A stretch of DNA of 64,000 bases from JAWLBY01 sp041687455. Lineage in GTDB: Bacteria; Pseudomonadota; Gammaproteobacteria; Xanthomonadales; Xanthomonadaceae. Positions 34,783-41,957 of the stretch are shown piece after piece. How positions within the stretch are numbered: the first letter of the stretch is position 1; the number at the start of each line of letters is the position of its first letter. Location of the stretch: positions 124,001 to 188,000 of the forward strand of contig JAWLBY010000001.1 of NCBI GenBank assembly GCA_041687455.1, written 5' to 3'. The translations under genes were made by a program, and so were the position numbers. Under the pieces are notes generated by a model. It was not told where the DNA came from. It worked only from the letters and a program-made list of their open reading frames with translations, and ran no database searches.

Positions 34783-36828
34783 ATGCGCTTGAACAGCAAG
34801 ATTGCACTGAGCCTCGGTGCACCGATGCTGGTGCTGTTTGCACTGCTCGGCTGGGCGGTGCAGGCGATCGTGATCGATCGCTTCGCAAGACTCGAACAAC
34901 GCGAGCTGGTGCAGAACCACGAGCGCCTGCGGCAGGCGCTCGACACCGAGTTCGACGAACTGCAACGACTGGCGGTCGACTGGGCGGTCTGGGACGAAAC
35001 CTACCAGTTCATGCAGGGCGACAACCCGGACTTCCTGCTCGTCAACTTCACCCCGGCCACGTTCGACAACCTGCAGCTCGACGGCCTGCTGATCTTCGAC
35101 GGCGGCAACCGGCTGCACGACGACTACACCTACAACGTCGCCGAGCAGCGCTTCGTGCAACTTGCGCCGCATCTGGTCGAACGGATCGAGCGCACCCTGG
35201 CCGAGCGCGCCGCCAACGTGGAAGGCCACGGCATTCTCGAATTCAACGGCCGCGTGCTGCAACTCGGCTTCTCGCCGATCCTCGACAGCAACGGCGAAGG
35301 CGATCCGCGCGGCACGCTGATGATGATGCGCTACATCGACGCCAACCGGGTCGACAAGCTCGCCGAGCGGATCCGCCTGACGCTGCAGTTCCATCCGTTG
35401 ACCGAGCCGCTCGACGGCCTGCCGCACACCGCGCGCGAGGCGCTGCAGCAGGAGCCGCTGCATGTCGCGATTGCCGACGACGACACGATCTCGGCATTTT
35501 CGCTGCTGCGCGACCTGAATGATGTTCCGGCACTGCTGATGCGGGTCGACATGCCGCGCGTAATCATGCAGCAGGGCGAACGCGCGGTCGCGACGCTGCT
35601 GGCGTTCGCCTTCGCCGCGATCCTGCTGCTCGGCGCCAGCATGTTCGTGGCGATCCGCCACGTCGCGCTGAAACGGCTGTCGCGGATCGGTCGCACACTG
35701 CTCGCGATCGGCACCGGCGGCGCGACCCACGAGCGGTTGCCGGTGCGCGGCAGCGACGAAATCGACCGACTCGCGCGTTCGATCAACGCGATGCTCGACG
35801 GCTTGGATCACGCCTACGCGGCGCGCCGGCAGAGCGCCGAGCGGCAGCGCGAACTCAACGCACTGCTGGTCCGCATCGCCACCGACGATGGTCTCGCGAG
35901 CGGCGACGAGGAAGCGCTGTTCCGGGTGCTGACCGGCTCGCTGGTGCAGGGTGTGCGGGTCGACCGCTGGAGCCTGTGGCTGCAGCCGCCCGACGAGATG
36001 GAGCCGCGCTGCCTGCGAATCAGCAGCGACGCCACGCCGCCGTCGCCGCCGTCGGCGCAGGTGATCGCCGATGAACTGGAAGCCTGGGACGGCCGCGAAG
36101 GCAGCGTGCTGCGACTCGGCGCCGCCGCGCTCGGACCCGGTCGCAATGCGCTGTTCCTGCCGTTTGGCGTTGAGCAGTGGCGCGGCGCGCTGGTGGTCGA
36201 GTCGCTGCACGGACTGACCGACTGGAGCGAGGACGAGATCAGCTTCCTGGTCTCGGCAACGACGCTGGTCGAGCGTTCGCTGGCCGCGCATTTCCTGCAC
36301 CTGCGCGAGCAGTCGCTGCGGCAGCAGGCCGACTACGATCCACTGACCGGGCTGGCCAACCGCGCGACCTTCGAGCGCCACCTGCGCCGGGCCCTGCGCA
36401 ACGCCCGTGACAGCGGCGAGCGGATCTGCGTGCTGTTCATCGACCTCGACCGCTTCAAGCCGGTCAACGACCAGTACGGGCACGCGGTCGGCGACTGGCT
36501 GCTGTGCCGGGTCGCCGACCGCATCCGAGCCACGCTGCGCAACAAGGACATGGTCGCCCGGCTCGGCGGCGACGAGTTCACCGTGGTACTGGATTCGATC
36601 GCCGACCACGCGATGGCCGCCCACGTCGCCGCCAAGCTGGTCGAGGCGCTGTCGGTGCCGTTCGACCACGACGGCATCACGCTGCAGATCGGCTGCAGCA
36701 TCGGTGTCGCCTGCGCGCCGCGTGACGGACTCGACGCCGCCGAGCTGCTGGAGGCGGCCGATCGCGCGATGTACGCGGCCAAGCAGGCCGGCCGCAACAC
36801 CTGGCGCCAGGCGCCGGCCGACGCATGA
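34783..36828 (+). CDS. CHASE4-HAMP-GGDEF diguanylate cyclase
   Basis: Membrane-bound enzyme making c-di-GMP, 681 residues. A membrane segment at residues 5-30, then a periplasmic CHASE4 domain (VDWAVWDETYQFMQGDN is the family signature), a second membrane segment near 270-290, HAMP, a GAF-like region (about 355-520) and a C-terminal GGDEF domain. The active motif is GGDEF and the RxxD inhibitory site (RNKD) lies five residues before it, so product inhibition is expected. The start ATG at 34783 is preferred to 34723 because of the G-rich leader. It overlaps the next gene by 4 nt. Confidence 0.92.
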   Translation: MRLNSKIALSLGAPMLVLFALLGWAVQAIVIDRFARLEQRELVQNHERLRQALDTEFDELQRLAVDWAVWDETYQFMQGDNPDFLLVNFTPATFDNLQLDGLLIFDGGNRLHDDYTYNVAEQRFVQLAPHLVERIERTLAERAANVEGHGILEFNGRVLQLGFSPILDSNGEGDPRGTLMMMRYIDANRVDKLAERIRLTLQFHPLTEPLDGLPHTAREALQQEPLHVAIADDDTISAFSLLRDLNDVPALLMRVDMPRVIMQQGERAVATLLAFAFAAILLLGASMFVAIRHVALKRLSRIGRTLLAIGTGGATHERLPVRGSDEIDRLARSINAMLDGLDHAYAARRQSAERQRELNALLVRIATDDGLASGDEEALFRVLTGSLVQGVRVDRWSLWLQPPDEMEPRCLRISSDATPPSPPSAQVIADELEAWDGREGSVLRLGAAALGPGRNALFLPFGVEQWRGALVVESLHGLTDWSEDEISFLVSATTLVERSLAAHFLHLREQSLRQQADYDPLTGLANRATFERHLRRALRNARDSGERICVLFIDLDRFKPVNDQYGHAVGDWLLCRVADRIRATLRNKDMVARLGGDEFTVVLDSIADHAMAAHVAAKLVEALSVPFDHDGITLQIGCSIGVACAPRDGLDAAELLEAADRAMYAAKQAGRNTWRQAPADA

Positions 36829-37376
36829 CGAGCGCAAGGCACGGTGCTGGCGCCGGCCCGGCCGCAACGCGCCCGGCGACCGCGATCCGCAGCGCTTGCG
36901 CGGCGGCCGCGCTGCTGTTGCTGGTCGGCTGTGCCGGCACCACCGAGCGCGCCGCACCGGGCCGGACGCCGCAGCGGCCGGTGCCGACGACTGCCGCGCA
37001 GCAGGCCAACGACGTGCTGATGCGCGCGATCGGACTGGTCGGCACGCCGTACCGCTACGGCGGCAACACGCCGCACGGCGGCTTCGACTGCAGCGGCCTG
37101 GTCGGCTTCGTGTTCCGCGATGCGGCCGGGCTGGCGCTGCCGCGCACCACCGCCGAGATCGCGCGGATGGCGACCCGACGGCTCGATCGCGACGACCTGC
37201 GCGCCGGTGACCTGGTGCTGTTCGGCCATGACGGCCGGGTCGACCATATCGGCATCTACGTCGGCGACCAGCGCTTCGTGCATGCACCGAGCACCGGCGG
37301 CACGGTCCGGCTCGACCCGCTCGATGCCCCGTACTGGCGACCGCGCTTCGCTGGCGGCCGCCGGTTGCTGCCGTAG
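36825..37376 (+). CDS. NlpC/P60-type cell-wall peptidase lipoprotein
   Basis: Exported lipoprotein of 183 residues. The signal peptide ends in a lipobox (LLLVGC), and the C-terminal NlpC/P60 domain has the catalytic Cys in GGFDCSGLVGFVF and His in DHIGIYVGD, with a third polar residue in FVHAPSTGG. It probably cuts within peptidoglycan stem peptides at the outer membrane or periplasm. It overlaps the cyclase gene by 4 nt, so the two are cotranscribed. Confidence 0.92.
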   Translation: MTSARHGAGAGPAATRPATAIRSACAAAALLLLVGCAGTTERAAPGRTPQRPVPTTAAQQANDVLMRAIGLVGTPYRYGGNTPHGGFDCSGLVGFVFRDAAGLALPRTTAEIARMATRRLDRDDLRAGDLVLFGHDGRVDHIGIYVGDQRFVHAPSTGGTVRLDPLDAPYWRPRFAGGRRLLP

Positions 37377-37440
37377 CCCGATCGCGGCCCGCCGGCTGCC
37401 CGCCCGGCCGCCCCGCTGCAGCGGATGCCACGCGCGGAGC

Positions 37441-37467
37441 TCAATTCTGCCGGCCATGTTCCGATAC
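37441..37467 (+). promoter_or_regulatory. possible FliA promoter before ycgR
   Basis: TCAATTCT, an 11-nt spacer and TCCGATAC match the sigma-28 consensus at 5 of 8 and 6 of 8 positions with exact spacing. Transcription would start near 37474, on or next to the ATG at 37475, giving a leaderless mRNA. Control of ycgR by the flagellar sigma factor is known in enterics. The match is imperfect. Confidence 0.4.
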
Positions 37468-37474
37468 CATCGGT

Positions 37475-38275
37475 ATGGATACCCCGTTCGCCCCCGAGTC
37501 CGTCGCCCGACCGATGCACGAGTCCGTCCACGACGATCAGGAGGATCGCTTCGCGCTCAGCGACGAAGTGCAGATCCGCTCCCTGTTCCGGCGCATGATC
37601 GAACAGCGCAGCCTGATGGATGCCGCCCTGCCCGGCTCCGGTCCGGCGCTGCTGACCACGGTGCTCGCGATCGACGAGTCGAACGAGCGCCTGATCCTCG
37701 ACGCCAGCCCCGACCCGGCGATCGAGCGGTTGGCGCTGGCCCAGCCGTCGCTGCAGTTCGCCACCCGGATCGATCGGGTCGACGTCCGCTTCCTGGCCGG
37801 CCCGCTGAGCCGGATATCGTGGGACAACCTGCCGGCCTACGCGGCGCCGATGCCGGGGACGGTCCGCTACCTGCAGCGACGCGAATTCTTCCGGATCAAT
37901 ACCCCGCTCGGTCACCAGGTGCTGTGCCAGATCGTCGCGCCAGCCACCGAGAACCACCCGGCCCACGACCTGCGCGCGCGGGTCAACGACATCAGTGCCG
38001 GCGGCCTGTCGCTGATCGTGCCGCCCGGCGAGGAAGCGACGCTGGTCGCCGGCACCCGCTTCGCCGCCTGCCGGCTGATGCTGCCGGACACCGCGCCGGT
38101 GCTGCTCGGCCTGCGCGTGCGCCGCCTGTTCCGGATCGGCCATCGCTCCGGCCTCGCCAGAAGCTGCGCCGGTTGCGAATTCGTGAACCTGTCGGCCGCC
38201 GCCCAGACCGCAATCCAGCGCTACATGATGCGGCTCGAACGCGAACGCATCGCCCGCGAGCGCGACCGGATCTGA
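37475..38275 (+). CDS. ycgR: c-di-GMP flagellar brake protein YcgR
   Basis: Slows the flagellar motor when bound to c-di-GMP. The 266-residue protein has an N-terminal YcgR domain (about 25-140) and a C-terminal PilZ domain with the binding motifs QRREFFRIN (RxxxR) and NDISAGGLSL (DxSxxG). It is therefore the likely receptor for the product of the diguanylate cyclase 650 nt upstream. No Shine-Dalgarno is visible before the ATG, in keeping with a possible leaderless transcript. Confidence 0.93.
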   Translation: MDTPFAPESVARPMHESVHDDQEDRFALSDEVQIRSLFRRMIEQRSLMDAALPGSGPALLTTVLAIDESNERLILDASPDPAIERLALAQPSLQFATRIDRVDVRFLAGPLSRISWDNLPAYAAPMPGTVRYLQRREFFRINTPLGHQVLCQIVAPATENHPAHDLRARVNDISAGGLSLIVPPGEEATLVAGTRFAACRLMLPDTAPVLLGLRVRRLFRIGHRSGLARSCAGCEFVNLSAAAQTAIQRYMMRLERERIARERDRI

Positions 38276-38342
38276 CCAGCCATACCTGACCGGACAGGCT
38301 GGCTTCCGATCATGTCGCTATCGGCCGGCCCGGCCCGCGCGC

Positions 38343-38762
38343 TCAGAACGGCTTGCCGATCACCAGCCAGATCACCGCCAGTACCAGCAGCAACGGCAGT
38401 TCATTGAACCAGCGCAGCGCCCGTGCACTCGGCAGCGCGTGGCCGGTCGCGCAGCGCTTCAGGATCCGGCCGCTGACGATGTAGTAGCCGAGCAGCAGCA
38501 CGATCAGGCTCAGCTTGGCATGCAGCCAGCCGCCGGCGATGCCGAAGCCGAACCACAGCAGCAGCCCGAACACCAGCAGCAGACCGAACATCACGTGCCC
38601 GAAGCGGTACAGGCGCCGACCCATCAGCAGCAGGCGCTGCTCGACCGCAGCCTCGCCGCGCGCCTCGGCCAGGTTGATCAGGATCCGCGGCAGGTAGAAC
38701 AGCGCCGCGACCCATGCGATCACGAACAGCAGGTGCAGGCTCAACGTCCATGTGTAGGCCAT
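38343..38762 (-). CDS. HemJ-like protoporphyrinogen oxidase (CopD family)
   Basis: Small membrane protein, 139 residues, with about four membrane segments. The start LHLLFVIAWVAALFYLPRIL matches the HemJ pattern (H, W, F-Y-L-P-R). HemJ proteins oxidise protoporphyrinogen IX in haem synthesis in many proteobacteria. Its C-terminal half (GGWLHAKLSLIVLLLGYY) keeps the second conserved His. The related CopD-type proteins are the alternative. It ends 67 nt from the convergent ycgR stop; a weak hairpin (CCAGCC...GGCTGG) lies in the gap. Confidence 0.82.
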   Translation of the reverse strand: MAYTWTLSLHLLFVIAWVAALFYLPRILINLAEARGEAAVEQRLLLMGRRLYRFGHVMFGLLLVFGLLLWFGFGIAGGWLHAKLSLIVLLLGYYIVSGRILKRCATGHALPSARALRWFNELPLLLVLAVIWLVIGKPF

Positions 38763-38822
38763 TTCGGCGCTCCGACAGTCGACAGCGACGGATCGTAAGG
38801 CATCCGGCCACCGGAATGACGT

Positions 38823-39344
38823 TCAGGCCGGCCGGCGTCGTGCGAGCGCGGACAGCAGCCAGAGCGCGGCGCCGATGACGCCGCCGATGACGCAGGCCAG
38901 GTGCAACGCATCGATGGCGATCCAGCCGTACAACGGACTGCCGTCGGCAAACGGCCACAGCGGCCGCAGGTCGGCATGCATGATGCTGTCGATTGCGACA
39001 TGGCTCAGGCTGCCGACCAGTACGCCGGCCAGCAGGGCCGGCCAGGGCGCCGACAACGGCATCGCGAGCACATCGAGCCGGTGCGCCCGCGCCTGGCCGT
39101 TGAACCAGCGCGCCAGCGGAGGATGGATCACCCTCGCGACCGGCAGCGCGAGCGCTGCGACCAGCAGCGCCCCGGCGAAGCTGTGGCTGGGCCCGTGCAG
39201 GATCGGGTCATCGCGCAGGATCCGCAGCAGCGGCTCGATGTCGATCAGGATCTGCGCGACGCCGAATCCGACCAGACTGAAGTGGCGGCCGGTGATCGCC
39301 TTGATCGCCATGCCCGGCCCCATGTGCAACGGCGTGAACGGCAT
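38823..39344 (-). CDS. conserved membrane protein, metal-hydrolase-like
   Basis: A 173-residue protein with about four membrane segments, starting MPFTPLHMGPGMAIKAI. That start and the His residues in HGPSHSFAGALLV and GSLSHVAIDSIMHADL resemble membrane-bound proteins of the YdjM/DUF457-like group, in which His and Asp bind a metal. No function is established. It precedes hemJ on the same strand by 60 nt. Confidence 0.7.
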   Translation of the reverse strand: MPFTPLHMGPGMAIKAITGRHFSLVGFGVAQILIDIEPLLRILRDDPILHGPSHSFAGALLVAALALPVARVIHPPLARWFNGQARAHRLDVLAMPLSAPWPALLAGVLVGSLSHVAIDSIMHADLRPLWPFADGSPLYGWIAIDALHLACVIGGVIGAALWLLSALARRRPA

Positions 39345-39453
39345 GGCTGGGTCCCCTGCGCCCCGGCGGTCGGACCTCAGTCTAGCCGGCGCGACCGCCG
39401 GGCGCCGGTCATGCGACCATGAGAGTCGGTTCGACAGCCCGGAATGCGAACGG

Positions 39454-40308
39454 ATGAGATTCGAAGGTACCGACCGTTACGTTGCCAGCGACGCCTTGCG
39501 GCTGGCGGTCAATGCGGCGATCACGCTGCAGCGCCCGCTGCTGATCAAGGGCGAGCCGGGCACCGGCAAGACACTGCTGGCCGAGGAGCTCGCGCGCGCG
39601 ATCGACGCGCCGCTGATCACCTGGCACGTGAAGTCGACCACCAAGGCGCACCAGGGCCTGTACGAGTACGACGCGGTCAGCCGCCTGCGCGACTCGCAGC
39701 TCGGCGACCCGCGGGTGCAGGACATCCGTCATTACATCCGCCGCGGCAAGCTGTGGGAGGCGTTCGTCGCCGAACAGCGCGCGGTGCTGCTGATCGACGA
39801 GATCGACAAGGCCGACATCGAGTTCCCGAACGACCTGCTGCAGGAACTCGACCGGATGGAGTTCTACGTCTACGAGACCGACGAGACGGTCCGGGCGAAG
39901 CACCGGCCGATCATCGTCATCACGTCGAACAACGAAAAGGAGCTGCCGGACGCGTTCCTGCGCCGCTGCTTCTTCCACTACATCGCGTTTCCCGATCGCG
40001 ACACGCTGCAGCGGGTCGTCGACGTGCATTACCCCGAGATCGAGCGTTCGCTGGTGGACCGTGCTCTGGAAGTGTTCTTCGACCTGCGCGAGGTGCCCGG
40101 CCTGAAGAAGAAGCCGAGCACGTCGGAGCTGATCGACTGGCTGAAACTGCTGCTGTCGGACCGGATCCCGGCCTCGGCGCTGCTCGAACGCGATCCGGCC
40201 AAGGCGATCCCGCCGCTGTACGGCGCGCTGGTCAAGAACGAGCAGGACGTGCAGTTGCTCGAACGGCTCGCTTTCATGCATCGGCGGGCGACACGCCAGG
40301 GGGCGTGA
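39454..40308 (+). CDS. MoxR-family AAA+ ATPase
   Basis: AAA+ ATPase of 284 residues. Walker A is GEPGTGKTLLAEELA, Walker B is AVLLIDEIDKAD, and sensor 1 lies in VITSNNEKELPDAFLRRCFF. MoxR proteins usually remodel a target together with a von Willebrand A protein encoded next door. Here the next gene lies on the opposite strand and is a thioesterase, and no VWA frame follows, so the usual partner is absent from this locus. The start is the ATG at 39454; a longer in-frame extension covers the intergenic region. Confidence 0.92.
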   Translation: MRFEGTDRYVASDALRLAVNAAITLQRPLLIKGEPGTGKTLLAEELARAIDAPLITWHVKSTTKAHQGLYEYDAVSRLRDSQLGDPRVQDIRHYIRRGKLWEAFVAEQRAVLLIDEIDKADIEFPNDLLQELDRMEFYVYETDETVRAKHRPIIVITSNNEKELPDAFLRRCFFHYIAFPDRDTLQRVVDVHYPEIERSLVDRALEVFFDLREVPGLKKKPSTSELIDWLKLLLSDRIPASALLERDPAKAIPPLYGALVKNEQDVQLLERLAFMHRRATRQGA

Positions 40309-40438
40309 GACCTGGGGCCGGGCGCAGCGATTACCCGGCCACTGGCGGCGGCATCACCATCACACGTGCCGGTGTGCGCAGGCCGGCTGAGCGACCAGCG
40401 CCTTCCGCTGGCGGGTGGCAGGGCGATCACCGTCGGGT

Positions 40439-40852
40439 TCAGCCGCCCGTTCCGGCGAGCACGACGCCATGCGCCCGCGCCCGGCCGTCCGAATCCACCG
40501 CGATCATCACGAGCTCGCCCGCTGTGCACAGCGTCCGCCCGCGATCGCCGAGCTGCTCGACCCACAGCTCGACGCGCACGCGCAACGAACTGCGGCCGGC
40601 GCCGATCACGCAGGCGAGCAGTTCGACGAGGTCGCCCTGGCGCACCGGAGCGAGGAAGTCGATCCGTTCGGAGCGGGCAGTGACGACGGTACCACCGGCA
40701 CGGCGCGACGCAGCGAGGAATGCCGCCTTGTCCATCCAGGCCAGCGCCTGGCCACCGAACAGCGTGCCGAGGTGATTGGCGTGATTCGGAAACACGATCT
40801 CGGCGATGCGCACGCCGTCGTCGTCCGCCAGCGGGGCCGGCTCAGAACGCAT
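40439..40852 (-). CDS. acyl-CoA thioesterase, hotdog fold
   Basis: A 137-residue hotdog-fold thioesterase of the YciA/BACH kind. The segment FPNHANHLGTLFGGQALAWM contains the catalytic Asn/Gly region and the later GELVMIAVDSDG matches family ends. It hydrolyses acyl-CoA, probably of medium or long chain. Its start overlaps the end of nrdB by 11 nt, so it is the last gene of the nrdA-nrdB transcript, an association without an obvious metabolic reason. Confidence 0.88.
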   Translation of the reverse strand: MRSEPAPLADDDGVRIAEIVFPNHANHLGTLFGGQALAWMDKAAFLAASRRAGGTVVTARSERIDFLAPVRQGDLVELLACVIGAGRSSLRVRVELWVEQLGDRGRTLCTAGELVMIAVDSDGRARAHGVVLAGTGG

Positions 40853-41957
40853 GGTCGAATGCTACTTCGCCGCTGACACCGACCTGGTAGGCGCTGACCC
40901 GGCGCTCGAAGAAATTGGTCAGTTCCTGCACGTCCTGCAGCGCCATGAATGGAAATGGGTTCGAGGCGCCGAATTCCGGCGTGAGGCCGAGCGCCACGAG
41001 CCGCTGGTCGGCGACGTACTCGAGGTAACGGCGCATATCGGCCAGCGACAAGCCAGCCACGCCGCCCGAAAGCACGTCCTCGGCGAACTGCGTTTCGCAG
41101 GCGACTGCCTCACGGATCATCACGCGCACTTCGCCGGCAAGATCTTCGTCGAACAGCTCCGGCTCCTCCTCCCGCGCGCTGCGGATCACCTCGAACGCGA
41201 ACGTCATGTGCAAGGATTCGTCGCGGAACACCCAACTGGTCCCTGCGGCCAGGCCCGGCAGCAGGCCGCGCGAGCGCATGAAATACACGTAGGCGAAGGC
41301 GGCGAAGAAGAACAGGCCTTCGATGCAGGCGGCGAATCCGATCAGGTTCAGCAGGAAGCGGCGGCGGTCGCGAATGTCTCGCAATTCGGTCAGTGTCGCG
41401 ATCGAATCGATCCAGCGCGCGCAGAAGGCCGCCTTGCGCGCGATCGACGGGATGGTATCGACCGCGGCAAATGCCTGGGCACGACGCTCGGGTTCGGGGA
41501 TGTAGGTGTCCAGCAGGGTCAGGTAGAACTGCACGTGCAGCGCTTCTTCATACAACTGTCGCGACAGGTACATGCGTGCTTCCGGCGCGTTGATATGCCG
41601 GTACAGGTTCAGCACCAGGTTGTTGGCGACAATCGAATCGCCGGTGGCGAAGAAGGCGATCAGGCGCTCGACGAGATGGCGTTCGGCCGGGCCGAGGCGC
41701 TGGCGCAGATCGTTTACGTCAATACCGAAGTCGACCTCGTCGACGGTCCATGTGTTGCGGATCGCGGCGCGGTACATATCGAAGAACTGCGGATAGCGCA
41801 TTGGCCGCAGGGTCAATGCAAAGCCGGGGTCGAGCAGGCGACCGCCGCCATCGATGGCGGAGCGGCGGATCGAGTGATTCGCCGCGAGCGGGTTCGGAGA
41901 GTCGGCCTCGCGACCTGAAGAATGATTGTTCTCGAACTGGCTGACGGGAGCGTTCAC
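40842..41957 (-). CDS. nrdB: ribonucleotide reductase class Ia beta subunit NrdB
   Basis: Radical-generating subunit that works with NrdA to reduce ribonucleotides. Metal ligands are visible: Asp in FFATGDSIVANN, Glu and His in YEEALHVQFY, Glu in CIEGLFFF, and Glu and His in RDESLHMTF. The Tyr four residues after the first His is the expected radical site. The GTG start at 41957 overlaps the nrdA stop (GTGA), giving 371 residues. Frames reading further upstream overlap nrdA and are rejected. Confidence 0.94.
   Translation of the reverse strand: MNAPVSQFENNHSSGREADSPNPLAANHSIRRSAIDGGGRLLDPGFALTLRPMRYPQFFDMYRAAIRNTWTVDEVDFGIDVNDLRQRLGPAERHLVERLIAFFATGDSIVANNLVLNLYRHINAPEARMYLSRQLYEEALHVQFYLTLLDTYIPEPERRAQAFAAVDTIPSIARKAAFCARWIDSIATLTELRDIRDRRRFLLNLIGFAACIEGLFFFAAFAYVYFMRSRGLLPGLAAGTSWVFRDESLHMTFAFEVIRSAREEEPELFDEDLAGEVRVMIREAVACETQFAEDVLSGGVAGLSLADMRRYLEYVADQRLVALGLTPEFGASNPFPFMALQDVQELTNFFERRVSAYQVGVSGEVAFDHAF

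Noticed and set aside
38276..38342. Hairpin CCAGCC...GGCTGG between ycgR and hemJ as a terminator
   Set aside because: The stem is short, interrupted and lacks a T-run.
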